A stretch of DNA of 64,000 nt, taken from assembly GCF_902167145.1 (NCBI RefSeq), contig NC_050105.1, positions 141,345,988 to 141,409,987 on the forward strand. The letters are read 5' to 3'. The stretch is from Zea mays (lineage: Eukaryota; Streptophyta; Magnoliopsida; Poales; Poaceae). A model generated the notes under the pieces. That model was not told the DNA's origin, searched no databases, and saw only the letters and a program-made list of their open reading frames with translations. This document shows positions 9,353-21,454 of the stretch, piece after piece. Position 1 is the first letter of the stretch. Each line of letters opens with the position of its first letter. Position numbers and translations under genes: made by a program.

Positions 9353-12300
9353 TCAATCCAGGTTCCGCGAATCTAAGACATTTAGCTCACTACGTAACCT
9401 GCAAAAGGTCTTCTCATCTAGAGGCTTAGTGAAGATATCGGCTAGCTGGTTCTCGGTGCTAACATGAAACACTTCGATATCTCCCTTTTGCTGGTGGTCT
9501 CTCAAAAAGTGATGCCGGATATCTATGTGCTTTGTGCGGCTGTGCTCAACAGGATTCTCCGCCATGCGGATAGCACTCTCATTATCACATAGGAGTGGGA
9601 CTTTGCTCAGACTGTAGCCAAAGTCCCGGAGGGTTTGCCTCATCCAAAGTAGTTGCGCGCAACACTGTCCTGCGGCAACATACTCGGCCTCAGCGGTGGA
9701 TAGGGCAACAGAGGTTTGTTTCTTAGAATTCCATGACACCAGGGACCTTCCTAAGAATTGGCACGTCCCCGATGTACTCTTCCTATCGACCTTACATCCA
9801 GCATAATCGGAGTCTGAGTATCCAACCAAGTCAAAGGTAGACCCCTTTGGATACCAGAGCCCGAAGCAAGGCGTAGCAACTAAATATCTAAGAATTCGCT
9901 TCACCGCCACTAAGTGACATTCCTTAGGATCGGATTGAAATCTAGCACACATGCATACGCTAAGCATAATATCCGGTCTACTAGCACATAAATAAAGTAA
10001 AGACCCTATCATTGACCGGTATGCTTTTTGATCAACGGACTTACCTCCTTTGTTGAGGTCTGTGTGTCCGTCGGTTCCCATCGGCGTCTTTGCGGGCTTG
10101 GCGTCCTTCATCCCAAACCTCTTTAGCAAGTCTTGCGTGTACTTCGTTTGGGAGATGAAAGTGCCGTCCTTGAGTTGCTTCACTTGGAATCCAAGGAAGT
10201 AGTTCAACTCACCCATCATCGACATCTCGAATTTTTGCGTCATCACCCTGCTAAACTCTTCACAGGACTTTTGGTTAGTAGAACCAAATATTATGTCATC
10301 GACATAAATTTGGCACACAAACAAATCACCATTACAAGTCTTAGTAAAAAGAGTTGGATCGGCTTTCCCAACCTTGAAATCATTAGCAATTAGAAAGTCT
10401 CTAAGGCATTCATACCATGCTCTTGGGGCTTGCTTAAGTCCATAGAGCGCCTTAGAGAGCTTACACACGTGGTCGGGGTACCGTTCATCCTCGAAGCCAG
10501 GGGGTTGCTCCACGTACACCTCCTCCTTGATTGGCCCGTTGAGGAAAGCGCTCTTCACATCCATTTGGTACAACCTGAAAGAATGGTGAGCGGCATATGC
10601 TAGCAAGATACGAATGGACTCTAGCCTAGCCACAGGAGCGAAAGTCTCCTCAAAGTCCAAACCTGCGACTTGGGCATAACCTTTTGCCACAAGTCGAGCC
10701 TTGTTCCTCGTCACCACCCCGTGCTCGTCCTGTTTGTTGCGGAATACCCACTTGGTTCCCATAACATTTTGCTTCGGACGAGGCACAAGTGTCCAAACTT
10801 CATTGCGCTTGAAGTTGTTGAGCGCCTCCTGCATGGCCAGCACCCAGTCCGGATCTAGCAAGGCCTCCTCTACCCTGAAAGGCTCAATAGAAGAGACAAA
10901 GGAGTAATGCTCACAAAAATTAACTAATCGAGAACGAGTAGTTACTCCCTTGCTAATGTCACCCAGAATTTGATCGACGGGATGATCCCTTTGAATCATC
11001 GCTCGAACTTGGGTTTGAGGTGCCGGTTGTGCTTCTTCCTCCATCACATGATCATCTTGTGCTCCCCCTTGATCACACGCCTCCTGATGATGAACCTGTT
11101 CATCGTCTTGAGTTGGGGGTAGCACCATAGTTGAGGAAGATGGTTGATCTCGTTTATCTTGTTCCTGTGGCCGCACTTCTCCAATCGCCATGGTTCGTAT
11201 AGCGGCCGTCGGAACATCTTCTTCATCTATATCATCACAATCAACAACTTGCTCTCTTGGAGAGCCATTAGTCTCATCAAATACGACGTCGCTAGAGACT
11301 TCAACCAAACCCGATGATTTGTTGAAGACTCTATACGCCTTTGTATTTGAGTCATAACCTAACAAAAACCCTTCTACAGCTTTGGGAGCAAATTTTGAAT
11401 TTCTACCCTTCTTCACTAGAATGTAGCACTTGCTCCCAAATACACGAAAGTACGATACATTGGGTTTGTTACCGGTTAGAAGCTCATATGACGTCTTCTT
11501 GAGGAGGCGATGAAGGTAGACCCTGTTGATGGCGTGGCAAGCCGTGTTCACGGCTTCCGACCAAAAACGCTCGGGGGTCTTGAATTCTCCAAGCATAGTC
11601 CTCGCCATGTCGATTAGCGTCCTGTTCTTCCTCTCTACCACACCATTTTGTTGTGGTGTGTAGGGAGCGGAGAACTCGTGCTTGATCCCTTCCTCCTCAA
11701 GGAACTCCTCCACTTGAAGGTTCTTGAACTCGGACCCGTTGTCGCTTCTTATCTTCTTCACCTTGAGCTCAAACTCATTTTGAGCTCTCCTGAGGAAGCG
11801 CTTGAGGGTCCCTTGGGTTTCAGACTTATCCTGCAAAAAGAACACCCAAGTGAAGCGGGAAAAGTCATCAACAATAACTAAACCATACTTACTCCCTCCT
11901 ATGCTCAGATAGGCGACGGGTCCGAAGAGGTCCATATGCAGCAGCTCCAGGGGTCTTGAAGTGGTCATCACATTCTTGCTGTGATGCGCTCTTCCCACTT
12001 GTTTACCTGCTTGACAAGCTGCACAAGGTCTATCTTTTTCGAAATGCACGTCGTTAGTCAAACCTATCACGTGTTCTCCCTTTAGAAGCTTGTGAAGGTT
12101 CTTCATCCCCACATGTGCTAAGCGGCGATGCCACAGCCAGCCCATGCTAGTCTTAGCTATTAAGCATGCATCTAGACCGGCCTCCTCTTTTGCAAAATCA
12201 ACTAAATAAAGTTTGCCGTCTAATACACCCTTAAAAGCTAGTGAACCATCACTTCTTCTAAAGACAGACACATCTACATTTGTGAATAGACAGTTATATC

Positions 12301-12562
12301 CCATGTTGCATAATTGACTAACAGATAGTAAATTATATCCCAAGGACTCAACTAAAAACACATTAGAAATTGAGTGCTCATTAGAAATTGCAATTTTACC
12401 TAACCCTTTTACCTTGCCTTGATTCCCATCACCGAATATAATTGAATCTTGGGAATCCTTATTCTTGACGTAGGAGGTGAACATCTTCTTCTCCCTCGTC
12501 ATATGGTTTGTGCATCCGCTATCAATAATCCAGCTTGAACCCCCGGATGCATAAACCTGCAA
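9353..12562 (-). CDS. Copia element 3 pol polyprotein
   Basis: This encodes protease, integrase, reverse transcriptase and RNase H of a Ty1-copia element. About 1069 codons are visible. The protease motif is [10 protein letters not shown] (DSG at about 14-16). The integrase HHCC zone is at about 145-183, and its catalytic triad is D211, D274 (IRSDNGSEF) and E310, the usual D-D-35-E. RT carries YVDD at about 753-756. RNase H follows ([20 protein letters not shown]). The listed first codon is TTG, not ATG. The frame is open further upstream and overlaps the end of gag in the +1 frame. Expression must use frameshifting, splicing or internal initiation. A CAG|G acceptor-like site lies at the junction. 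No breaks were seen. Confidence 0.93.
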   Translation of the reverse strand: MQVYASGGSSWIIDSGCTNHMTREKKMFTSYVKNKDSQDSIIFGDGNQGKVKGLGKIAISNEHSISNVFLVESLGYNLLSVSQLCNMGYNCLFTNVDVSVFRRSDGSLAFKGVLDGKLYLVDFAKEEAGLDACLIAKTSMGWLWHRRLAHVGMKNLHKLLKGEHVIGLTNDVHFEKDRPCAACQAGKQVGRAHHSKNVMTTSRPLELLHMDLFGPVAYLSIGGSKYGLVIVDDFSRFTWVFFLQDKSETQGTLKRFLRRAQNEFELKVKKIRSDNGSEFKNLQVEEFLEEEGIKHEFSAPYTPQQNGVVERKNRTLIDMARTMLGEFKTPERFWSEAVNTACHAINRVYLHRLLKKTSYELLTGNKPNVSYFRVFGSKCYILVKKGRNSKFAPKAVEGFLLGYDSNTKAYRVFNKSSGLVEVSSDVVFDETNGSPREQVVDCDDIDEEDVPTAAIRTMAIGEVRPQEQDKRDQPSSSTMVLPPTQDDEQVHHQEACDQGGAQDDHVMEEEAQPAPQTQVRAMIQRDHPVDQILGDISKGVTTRSRLVNFCEHYSFVSSIEPFRVEEALLDPDWVLAMQEALNNFKRNEVWTLVPRPKQNVMGTKWVFRNKQDEHGVVTRNKARLVAKGYAQVAGLDFEETFAPVARLESIRILLAYAAHHSFRLYQMDVKSAFLNGPIKEEVYVEQPPGFEDERYPDHVCKLSKALYGLKQAPRAWYECLRDFLIANDFKVGKADPTLFTKTCNGDLFVCQIYVDDIIFGSTNQKSCEEFSRVMTQKFEMSMMGELNYFLGFQVKQLKDGTFISQTKYTQDLLKRFGMKDAKPAKTPMGTDGHTDLNKGGKSVDQKAYRSMIGSLLYLCASRPDIMLSVCMCARFQSDPKECHLVAVKRILRYLVATPCFGLWYPKGSTFDLVGYSDSDYAGCKVDRKSTSGTCQFLGRSLVSWNSKKQTSVALSTAEAEYVAAGQCCAQLLWMRQTLRDFGYSLSKVPLLCDNESAIRMAENPVEHSRTKHIDIRHHFLRDHQQKGDIEVFHVSTENQLADIFTKPLDEKTFCRLRSELNVLDSRNLD

Positions 12563-12569
12563 GGCAAAT

Positions 12570-14957
12570 TTAGGCTTGGGACTTAGGTACCCAACTCTTG
12601 TTGGGTCCTACAAGGTTAGTGCAAATATTCTTAGGGACCCAAATGCAAGTTTTATCTCCCTTGCATCTTGCCCCTAACTTCCTAGCAACAATTTTCTTAT
12701 CCTTTCTACAAATAGCAAAGGAAGCGTTTAACGTACAATAAATTGTAGAAGGTTCATTTATTACTTTCCTAGGAGCATGAATAGTATTCTTTCTAGGCAC
12801 ATGATGAATAGCATTTCTCCTAGTCATATTTCTACCATGCATATAGGAAGAACTAGAAGCAGTCATGGCATAAGAATCATAAGCATGTGAATCAAAAGCA
12901 TCATAACTTCTAAAAACATTTCTAGAATTTTTCCTATCATGATACAAAAAGGCATGGTTCTTTTTAGCACTAGTAGCCATAGGGGCCTTCCCTTTCTCCT
13001 TAGCGGGAATGGGAGCCTTATGGCTTGTTAAGTTCTTGGCTTCCCTTTTGAAGCCAAGTCCATCCTTAATTGAGGGGTGTCTACCAATCGTGTAGGCATC
13101 CCTTGCAAATTTTAGTTTATCGAAATCATTCTTGCTAGTCTTAAGTTGGGCATTAAGACTAGCCAATTCCACAGTTAGTTTGGAAATTGAAACTAAATGA
13201 TCACTACAAGCATCAACATCGAAATCTTTACACCTAGTGCAAATCTCAACATGTTCTACACAAGATGTTGATTTACTAGATTTTTCTAATTTAGCATTTA
13301 AATCATCATTTTTGCTCTTTAAACTAGCAATTGAATCATAACATGTAGACAACTCACAAGAAAGCATTTCATTTCTCTTAATCTCTAATGCAAGTGATTT
13401 TTGTGCTTCTACAAATTTGTCATGTTCTTCATACAACAAATCCTCTTGCTTTTCTAAAAGCACATTCTTATCATTCAAGGCATCAATCAATTCATTAATT
13501 TTGTCTATCTTAGATCTATCTAAACCCTTGAATAAGCATGAATAGTCTATGTCATCATCATCACTAGACTCATTATCACTAGAAGAAGCATAAGTGGAGT
13601 CTCGAGTACTCACCTTCTTCTCCCTTGCCATAAGGCATGTGTGACGCTCGTTGGGGAAGAGGGATGACTTGTTGAAGGCGGTGGCGGCGAGTCCTTCATT
13701 GTCGGAGTCGGAGGAGCAATCCGAATCCCACTCCTTTCCGATGTGTGCCTCGCCCTTGGCCTTCTTGTAATTCTTCTTCTTTTCCCTCTTGTTCCCCTGT
13801 TCCTGGTCACTATCGTTATCGGGGCAGTTAGCGATAAAATGACCAATCTTACCGCACTTGAAGCATGAGCGCTTCCCCTTTGTCTTGGTCTTGCTTGGTT
13901 GCCCCTTGTGACCTTTTAGCACCGTCTTGAAGCGTTTGATGATGAGAGCCATCTCTTCATCATTAAGTCCTGCCGCCTCAATTTGTGCCACCTTGCTAGG
14001 TAGCGCCTCCTTGCTTCTTGTTGCCTTGAGAGCAAGGGGTTGATGCTCGTTGATCGGTCCATTCAAGGCGTCGTCCACATATCTTGCCTCCTTGATCATC
14101 ATCCGCCCGCTTACGAATTTTCCGAGTACCTCCTCGGGCGTCATCTTCGTGTACCTGGGATTCTCACGAATATTGTTCACGAGATGAGGATCAAGAACGG
14201 TAAATGACCTTAGCATTAGGCGGACGACGTCGTGATCCGTCCATCGCGTGCTTCCGTAGCTCCTTATTTTGTTGATAAGGGTCTTGAGCCGGTTGTATGT
14301 TTGGGTTGGCTCCTCGCCCCTTATCATTGCAAATCTTCCAAGCTCGCCCTCCACCAACTCCATTTTAGTGAGCATGGTGATGTCGTTCCCCTCGTGAGAA
14401 ATCTTGAGGGTGTCCCATATCTGCTTGGCATTGTCCAAGCCGCTCACCTTATTGTACTCGTCCCTGCACAAAGAGGCTAGCAACACAGTAGTAGCTTGTG
14501 CATTTTTATGAATTTGTTCATTAATAAACATAGGGCTATCCGAGCTATCAAATTTCATTCCATTCTCTACAATCTCCCATATGCTTGGATGGAGAGAGAA
14601 TAAATGACTACGCATTTTGTCACTCCAAAATCCGTAGTCCTCCCCATCAAAGTGTGGAGGTTTGCCAAGAGGAATGGAAAGCAAATGCGAATTCGAACTA
14701 TGTGGAATACGAGAATAATCAAATGAAAAGTTCGAATTGACCGTCTTCCTGTAGTCGTTGTCGTCGTCCTTTTGGGAAGAAGAGGATTCGTCGCTGTCGT
14801 AGTAGACGATCTCCTTGATACGTCTTGTCTTCTTCTTCTTCCCATCTTTACGTCTGTGGCCCGAGCCAGAGTCGTTGGATTTGTCATCTTTTGGCTCGTT
14901 GACGAAGGACTCCTTTTCCTTGTCGTTGATCACGATTCCCTTCCCCTTAGGATCCAT
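12570..14957 (-). CDS. Copia element 3 gag
   Basis: This is an intact 795-aa Gag from an ATG at 14957 to a TAA at 12570-12572. The N-terminus is Lys/Ser-rich ([17 protein letters not shown]). The UBN2-type Gag core follows ([44 protein letters not shown]). A CCHC zinc knuckle lies at about residue 370 ([14 protein letters not shown]). An acidic Ser-rich region, a long coiled coil at about 490-580 and a Cys-containing tail complete it. It forms the particle and binds RNA. It ends WVPKSQA, a terminal motif that gag of element 2 nearly shares. Pol follows in a different frame. Confidence 0.93.
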   Translation of the reverse strand: MDPKGKGIVINDKEKESFVNEPKDDKSNDSGSGHRRKDGKKKKTRRIKEIVYYDSDESSSSQKDDDNDYRKTVNSNFSFDYSRIPHSSNSHLLSIPLGKPPHFDGEDYGFWSDKMRSHLFSLHPSIWEIVENGMKFDSSDSPMFINEQIHKNAQATTVLLASLCRDEYNKVSGLDNAKQIWDTLKISHEGNDITMLTKMELVEGELGRFAMIRGEEPTQTYNRLKTLINKIRSYGSTRWTDHDVVRLMLRSFTVLDPHLVNNIRENPRYTKMTPEEVLGKFVSGRMMIKEARYVDDALNGPINEHQPLALKATRSKEALPSKVAQIEAAGLNDEEMALIIKRFKTVLKGHKGQPSKTKTKGKRSCFKCGKIGHFIANCPDNDSDQEQGNKREKKKNYKKAKGEAHIGKEWDSDCSSDSDNEGLAATAFNKSSLFPNERHTCLMAREKKVSTRDSTYASSSDNESSDDDDIDYSCLFKGLDRSKIDKINELIDALNDKNVLLEKQEDLLYEEHDKFVEAQKSLALEIKRNEMLSCELSTCYDSIASLKSKNDDLNAKLEKSSKSTSCVEHVEICTRCKDFDVDACSDHLVSISKLTVELASLNAQLKTSKNDFDKLKFARDAYTIGRHPSIKDGLGFKREAKNLTSHKAPIPAKEKGKAPMATSAKKNHAFLYHDRKNSRNVFRSYDAFDSHAYDSYAMTASSSSYMHGRNMTRRNAIHHVPRKNTIHAPRKVINEPSTIYCTLNASFAICRKDKKIVARKLGARCKGDKTCIWVPKNICTNLVGPNKSWVPKSQA

Positions 14958-14993
14958 CTCTTCGGGCGGTTAGTCCCTTTCTTGAAGAGAACG

Positions 14994-15005
14994 GCTCTGA
15001 TACCA
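14994..15005 (-). other. Primer-binding site of copia element 3
   Basis: The minus strand reads TGGTATCAGAGC, a perfect match to the initiator-tRNA-Met complement. It lies two bases inside the 5' LTR edge. Confidence 0.88.
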
Positions 15006-15007
15006 AT

Positions 15008-16242
15008 TGAGAGCACCTAGAGGGGGGGTGAATAGGTGACCCTGTAAACTTCAAAAACTTAAGCCACAAAAACTTGTTAAGTGTTAGCACAAGTATGGCC
15101 AAGTGGCTAGAGAGGAGTCAAAACACAAGAAATCAATCACAGAGATGACACGGTGGTTATCCCGTGGTTCGGCCAAGTACAAAACTTGCCTACTCCACGT
15201 TGTGGCATCCCAATGGACGAGAGTTGCACTCAACTCCTCTCAAGTGATCCAATGATCAACTTGAATACCACGGTGTTCTTGCTTTTCTTTTCTCAATCCC
15301 GTTTGCGAGGAATCTCCACAACTTGGAGTCTCTCGCCCTTACAATTGGATTTCACAAAGAAGCACGGAGTAAGGGAGGGAAGCAACACACACAAATCCAC
15401 AGCAGAATGCGCACACACACGGCCAAGAAACGAGCTCAAGAGACTATCTCAAAGTTCACACTAGAACGAGCTCGAATCGCTGAGAATGACAAACGAATGC
15501 GCAAAGACTGAGTGTGGATGATCAAGAATGCTCTAAGGTTGCTTGGTGTTGTCCTTCATGCGCCTAGGGGTCCCTTTTATAGCCCCAAGGCAGCTAGGAG
15601 CCGTTGAGAATAAATCTGGAAGGCCATCCTTGCCTTCTGCCGTCGAGTGCACCGGACAGTCCGGTGCACACCGGACACTGTCCGGTGCCCGATTTATTTC
15701 CTTAAACAGCGCAGCCGACCGTTGCCGACCGTAGCAGATCTGGCGCACCAGACAGTCCGGTGCACACCGGACAGTCCGGTGCCGCTTTCCGACCGTTGGC
15801 CAGACCACGTGTCGCGCGCAGATTCCGCGGCCGACCGTTGGCCCTAGCCGACCGTTGGCTCACCGGACAGTCCGGTGCACACCGGACAGTCCGGTGAATT
15901 TTAGCCGTACGCCGTCGGCGAATTCCCGAGAGTGGCCACTTCAGCCGAGGCAGCCTGGCGCACCGGACACTGTCCGGTGCACCACCGGACAGTCCGGTGC
16001 CCCAGACCGAGACAGCCCCTTGGCTGTACACAGCCAAGTCTTCTCTTCTCTTCTTCTTTCTGTTTCTACCACTTAGACAAATATATTAGTACACAAAACC
16101 AATGTACTAAGACTTAGAAACATACCTTTGCTCTTGATTTGCACTTTGTTCATTCATTGCATAAATTCACATTTTAAGCACTTGAGTTGGCACTCAATCA
16201 CCAAAATACTTAGAAATGGCCCAAGGGCACATTTCCCTTTCA
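15008..16242 (-). repeat. 5' LTR of copia element 3
   Basis: This 1235-bp partner of 7324-8559 carries the same palindrome array and only about six differences. It is followed by the TSD gaaac. Confidence 0.92.
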
Positions 16243-17246
16243 GAAACCCTATCTCATTCTTGAAAGGTCTGAATGGTGTGTGAACAATCTCGCATGGGCC
16301 CTCAAATCTTGTCTTGGATTTGATAAGAGCCATAATGTAAGGAGCATATGCTAAATTTTGATTCTTGTCCAGTTTCAAATCATTAAGCTGCCTCATCATG
16401 AAAAGAACAATATTCATGACTTCACCATTCATGATATGCTGGATGATGTTCTAGAACTTATCTCGTATTTTACTCTTATCACCACTCTTGGGAAGAATGG
16501 TGACTCTGGCAATCTTGTTGATTACAGCAGGATGATGTCTGAGTCCTGCTGTCTTGTCAAACCTCCTGGGTATGCCGAGCCTGCCTGGCTCATAAAATTG
16601 CACAAAATCCTCAAAATTGTCTTCAGTATAAAAATCCAGCCCAGCAGAAATGGTGCCATAATTTAGACTGTTGGCAGTGGCAAAGACAGCAAAAGAAGCA
16701 GAATAGTGCTTGAAGCAAGTCATCCAGGTGATAGATTCTTCTTCAATATCAATCTCCGAGGTAGCCAGGAATTGCTTAACAGCCATTTCATTGAAATCTG
16801 TGCGTTGCCCCATAAACTGATATAATCCACATGTTTCAAACTTAGGGATCAAACCCTCCATGACTGATTGACTTAGCAAGAAGGACCAATCAATCACTTG
16901 ATGCTTATGAAAATTTGTATCCACCAGGGTGCCCCAAAAGACATCAAACTGCAGCTGAGTGTGGAAAAACTGGATATTTGTATCAGATGGCAGAGTGTAC
17001 TGGTTCACAGTCCGTCTAGAGCAGTACTCAGCCATAGAAAATCTCCGCTTTGGATATGTCCATCCTTGGGTATCAATGGGATAATCGGGATGAACATGAG
17101 GAAAATCTTCAGCATCCATGGATTCAGTGCCCCCAGCTGAGGATTGGGCCTCTGAATCAGTGGTTGGTGTATAGTCATCATCATTTCCACGAGGGCGCTT
17201 GGATTTAAAGCGACCTGCAAGTTTCTTGCGGAGACCACCAAAACCA
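16243..17246 (-). pseudogene. Third ORF of copia element 2, N-terminal part
   Basis: This is a sense-strand ORF downstream of pol. The first in-frame ATG is at 17119, but the frame is open further upstream to a splice-acceptor-like tract (ATTGTTGCAG) ending at 17247. The N-terminal segment is basic (LRKKLAGRFKSKRPRGN). A 220-residue region follows, rich in conserved-looking aromatics (PIDTQGWTYPKRRF, QFDVFWGTLVD, MAVKQFLATSEIDI, ESITWMTCFKHYSASF). One in-frame TAG at 16451-16453 breaks it, after which the same frame continues to the element 3 insertion and on to 6771. It resembles the plant transposon-associated domain seen in extra ORFs of several plant retroelements. That resemblance is from memory, and function is unknown. 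Confidence 0.65.
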
Positions 17247-18222
17247 CTGCAACAATGTGACAGACATCCATAGATAAATAATTGATACCAATCACCACTA
17301 TAAAAAAGGAATGGAACTGTAATGCTCTGCCAGGGTCCGGACGATCCGCGCTAGGGGGCCGGACTGTCCGCGCCAGAGGCCCAGACGGTCCGCGTCCACC
17401 AGGCGGACGGTCCGCGACCGACCAGGGGCGACTCCAAAGAACCCTAGCCGCCACAAATGTTGAATTTGATGATTTTGCAGAGAATACACATCCAAGCAAG
17501 TTCAAAATTTTGCATAGCTTTCACATTGAGGAGAACTAACAATCCCACCAATCATATTTTGAAAAACTACTGCCCAATTTCAGATCAGAGAGGAAACCCA
17601 AATAATCTCAAAATTTAAGAGATTTGATGAAATCCACAAGATTTGAAGATACCGTGATGAAGACATGTTGATGGAATGTTGCCACAAGCTGTCGGACTGT
17701 CCGCGCGCAACTTCACTTCACCGTCCGCGCACACTCGACACAGGAGAGTATTTGGCGAGTGGAGAGCAAGAGAGAAAGAGCGAATGAGCACAAATGACAA
17801 GTCTGCGGCCACTGCCCGATTTTACTGCCCTGTCGCGGACGGTCCGCGCTAGGGCGGCGGACGGTCCGCGCCCTGATGAGTTCAGACGGTCTGCGAGGCT
17901 GATCGGACTGTCCATTTCCTGATGCTGCGGACGGTCCGCGGTCCATGGGCGGACGGTCCGCGGCCTGATACTCATTTTTCCAATTGCTGTCCACTTTCTG
18001 ATTTTGAATTTCGAATCCGAGTTGGGGCTTATATATGGACATTTCGACCAATCCAAGAGTTAGTATGCATGCATATACATATTATGTAATTGAGTAATGC
18101 AAAATTTTTGAATTAAACTATCTAGATCAATTTGGAAAGAAAAATGCATCAATAATACCAAATAAATAGCATAAAGAGCATATTTAGACTCGAGTTGCAA
18201 TACGACACATGTGTGATCAACT
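17247..18222 (-). other. Palindrome-rich spacer between pol and third ORF
   Basis: This is non-coding sequence of copia element 2. Two clusters, 17335-17425 and 17695-17970, repeat the GGAC..GTCC palindromic units of this element's own LTR (for example gcggacggtccgcg). No gene was recognised. Confidence 0.6.
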
Positions 18223-21200
18223 TCAAGCCACATTTGAGAGATCGATCACATTCATTTCACTTCTTAGAGAACAAAATCTTGTTTCATCCAAAGGCTTTGT
18301 AAAAATGTCTGCTAATTGATCATCCGTGCCAATGGAATAAATAGAGATATCTCCCTTGCCAACATGATCCCTTAAGAAGTGATGCCATATATCAATATGC
18401 TTGGTTCTTGAGTGTTGGACCGGATTGGTAGCCAATTTTACCGCACTCTCATTATCACACATGAGAGGCACATTCTTGAAAATAATTCCATAATCCAATA
18501 AGGTTTGTTTCATCCATAATAGTTGTGCACAACAATTTCCGGCGAATATATATTCCGCCTCGGCGGTAGATAGAGCAACCGAATTTTGTTTCTTAGAAGA
18601 CCATGAAACAAGAGATCTACCAAGAAATTGACAACAACCGGAGGTGCTTTTTCTATCAACTTTGCACCCCGCATAGTCCGAATCCGAATATCCAATTAAT
18701 TCAAAGTGAGCACCTTTGGGATACCATAGACCAATATTGGGAGTATACTTCAAATATCTTAGAATTCTTTTAGCGGCCTTCAAGTGAATCTCTCTAGGTG
18801 AAGCTTGAAATCGAGCACACATGCATACACTAAACATAACATCGGGCCTAGATGCGGTAATATAAAGCAAACTACCAATTATTGAACGATAAAGTTTTTG
18901 ATCAACCATAGTACCTCCTTCATCTAAGTCTAGATGACCATTTGTTGCCATTGGAGTCTTGATAGGCTTAGCATTGTCTAAACCAAACTTCTTGAGCATG
19001 TCCTTCAAATATTTTGATTGACTTATAAAAATTCCATCTTTCAGTTGTTTGATTTGAAGGCCAAGAAAGAAGCTCAATTCTCCTATCATAGACATTTCAA
19101 ATTCTTTTGACATCATTTTTCCGAACTCCTCACAAAATAATTCATTAGTAGATCCAAAAATAATATCATCAACGTAGATTTGATAAACAAATAAGTCTTT
19201 GCCAATTCTTTTAGTGAATAGAGTAGTGTCAACCTTCCCAATTTTGAAGTCTTTGGAAAGCAAGAAATCCCTAAGCCTTTCATACCAAGCGCGTGGAGCT
19301 TGCTTAAGCCCATAGAGAGCTTTAGAAAGCTTGAACACATGGTTAGGTCTTTTGGGGTCCTCAAAACCGGGAGGTTGTTCAACATACACTAGTTCACTAA
19401 TCTTACCATTTAGGAAGACACTCTTTACATCCATTTGGTAGAGCTTGATATTATGTGCACAAGCATAAGCAATTAGAATCCGGATTGCTTCTAATCTTGC
19501 TACGGGAGCGAATGTCTCCCCAAAATCCAATCCTTCAATTTGAGTATATCCTTGTGCAACTAATCTTGCCTTGTTTCTTACTACCACACCATCTTCATTG
19601 TGCTTGTTGCGAAACACCCATTTTGTACCAATAACATTGTGGTTCTTTGGTCTCTCAACAAGCTCCCAAACTTCATTTCGAGCGAAGTTATTTAATTCTT
19701 CATGCATTGCATTCACCCAATCAACATCAAGTAGAGCTTCATCTACACGGTTAGGTTCCATACAAGATACAAAAGAGAAATGTTCACAAAACGAAGCTAT
19801 GCGAGAGCGAGTTTGAACACCCTTACTAATATCACCCACAATTTGATCAACCGGGTGATCCTTCACAATAGAATGATGAATTCTTGATACCGTTTGATAA
19901 TTGCTTGTTGAAGCATTAGGAGGAACCGAAGGTCTTGAAGTACCTTGATCATGAGTATCCGTGGTTTCATTGAGTTGTTGGCTTTGGTGATCTTCCTTAT
20001 TTATAGTTGAGGATGAAGGAATGACAACCACACTATTTTCATCATCATCTTCCTTTGGTTTTATTTCACCAATGGCCATTGTTTTCATTGCATTTATCAA
20101 TTGAGTTCCCCCAACATCATCGAGATTATCACTCTCATCTTGAGACCCATTTGTTTCATCGAATTCAACATCATATGCTTCCTCAATAATACCATGAGTT
20201 TTGTTGAAGACCCTATAAGCCTTACTATTTGATGAATATCCAAGAAGAAAACCCTCATCACATTTCTTCTCAAATTTAGAAAGTCGGCTCCCCTTTCTCA
20301 AAATATAACATTTGCAACCGAATACCCTAAAATATGAGATATTTGGCTTTCTACCAATGAGCAATTCATATGGAGTTTTCTTCAAGAGCTTGTGACAATA
20401 TAGTCTATTTGATGAATGACAAGCGGTGTTTATTGCCTCGGCCCAATAAGAATCTGATATACTATATTCCGCTAACATAGACCTAGCCATATCAATAAGA
20501 GTTCTATTCTTTCTTTCAACAATACCATTTTGTTCCGGGGTATATTTGGAAGAGAATTCATGTTTGATACCCTTGTCATCACAAAATTGATCAATTCTTG
20601 CATTTTTGAATTCCGACCCATTATCACTTCTAACCTTTTTGATGTCGAAATCAAATTGATTTTGAGCCAATATAGCAAATGACTTGAATGTTTCAAACAC
20701 ATTGGATTTGTCTCGTAAAAAATAAACCCAAGTAAATCTTGAATAGTCATCCACAATCACAAGACAATAAGAATTACCACCAATACTTACAAAAGATGTG
20801 GGCCCAAATAAATCCATGTGAAGTAATTCCAAAGGTCGATGAGTGGACATTTGACTTTTATTTGGATGAGTGTTTGCCACTTGCTTACCGGCTTGACAAG
20901 AGCTACACAATTTGTTCTTTTCAAACTTCACATCTTTTAAGCCTCGAACTAAGTCATGCTTGGTTAACCGATTGAGTTGCTTCATCCCAACATGACCAAG
21001 TCTTCTATGCCATAACCAACCTAGTGAAGCTTTTGAAAATAGGCAAGTTGTGAGCTTTGCCTCATTAGATGAGAAATCAACAAGATAAAGATTTTCATGT
21101 CTAAAGCCTTTAAACTTAAGATTGCTACCATCAACACTAGAGATAATAACATCTTCAACCGTGAAATTGCAACAAAATCCTAAATCACATAATTGAGCTA

Positions 21201-21441
21201 CGGAAAGTAAATTAAAATTTAAAGACTCAACCAATAGCACATTTGATATAGAATGATCATTTGAGATAGCAATTTTACCCAAACCTTTAACCTTTCCTTT
21301 ACGATTATCTCCAAATGTGATACTATCATAATTTGAGCAATCTTCCTCACTCATTTGGGTAAACATTTTCATATCCCCGGTCATGTGTTGAGTGCATCCA
21401 CTATCCAACACCCAATGATTCCCTCCCGCCTTGTAGTTTAC
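18223..21441 (-). CDS. Copia element 2 pol polyprotein
   Basis: This intact polyprotein reading frame has about 1072 codons. It begins with the protease motif LDSGCTQHM. Integrase follows, with a GAG-pre-integrase HHCC zone ([22 protein letters not shown]) and the triad residues in [15 protein letters not shown] and [13 protein letters not shown] carries [11 protein letters not shown] and YVDDIIFGS. RNase H carries [14 protein letters not shown] and [12 protein letters not shown]. It has no ATG start. In this frame a TAG (21442-21444) stands immediately before the first codon at 21441, and the sequence there reads TTTTGTAG|GTA, a splice-acceptor-like tract. Gag ends at 21455 in another frame, so simple ribosomal frameshifting alone would meet that stop. 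Confidence 0.9.
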   Translation of the reverse strand, partial: VNYKAGGNHWVLDSGCTQHMTGDMKMFTQMSEEDCSNYDSITFGDNRKGKVKGLGKIAISNDHSISNVLLVESLNFNLLSVAQLCDLGFCCNFTVEDVIISSVDGSNLKFKGFRHENLYLVDFSSNEAKLTTCLFSKASLGWLWHRRLGHVGMKQLNRLTKHDLVRGLKDVKFEKNKLCSSCQAGKQVANTHPNKSQMSTHRPLELLHMDLFGPTSFVSIGGNSYCLVIVDDYSRFTWVYFLRDKSNVFETFKSFAILAQNQFDFDIKKVRSDNGSEFKNARIDQFCDDKGIKHEFSSKYTPEQNGIVERKNRTLIDMARSMLAEYSISDSYWAEAINTACHSSNRLYCHKLLKKTPYELLIGRKPNISYFRVFGCKCYILRKGSRLSKFEKKCDEGFLLGYSSNSKAYRVFNKTHGIIEEAYDVEFDETNGSQDESDNLDDVGGTQLINAMKTMAIGEIKPKEDDDENSVVVIPSSSTINKEDHQSQQLNETTDTHDQGTSRPSVPPNASTSNYQTVSRIHHSIVKDHPVDQIVGDISKGVQTRSRIASFCEHFSFVSCMEPNRVDEALLDVDWVNAMHEELNNFARNEVWELVERPKNHNVIGTKWVFRNKHNEDGVVVRNKARLVAQGYTQIEGLDFGETFAPVARLEAIRILIAYACAHNIKLYQMDVKSVFLNGKISELVYVEQPPGFEDPKRPNHVFKLSKALYGLKQAPRAWYERLRDFLLSKDFKIGKVDTTLFTKRIGKDLFVYQIYVDDIIFGSTNELFCEEFGKMMSKEFEMSMIGELSFFLGLQIKQLKDGIFISQSKYLKDMLKKFGLDNAKPIKTPMATNGHLDLDEGGTMVDQKLYRSIIGSLLYITASRPDVMFSVCMCARFQASPREIHLKAAKRILRYLKYTPNIGLWYPKGAHFELIGYSDSDYAGCKVDRKSTSGCCQFLGRSLVSWSSKKQNSVALSTAEAEYIFAGNCCAQLLWMKQTLLDYGIIFKNVPLMCDNESAVKLATNPVQHSRTKHIDIWHHFLRDHVGKGDISIYSIGTDDQLADIFTKPLDETRFCSLRSEMNVIDLSNVA

Positions 21442-21454
21442 CTACAAAAGGAAA

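Larger units (their letters stand above)
7324..16242 (-). mobile_element. Copia element 3, intact, nested in element 2
   Basis: This complete 8.9-kb minus-strand Ty1-copia element has a perfect 5-bp TSD, gaaac (7319-7323 and 16243-16247). LTRs are at 7324-8559 and 15008-16242, the PBS at 14994-15005 and the PPT at 8560-8577. Gag (795 aa) and pol (1069 codons) are both uninterrupted. By eye the LTRs differ at only about six positions in 1235 bp, roughly 0.2 million years at 1.3e-8 per site per year. It is therefore the youngest layer of this part of the nest and may be autonomous. Confidence 0.94.
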
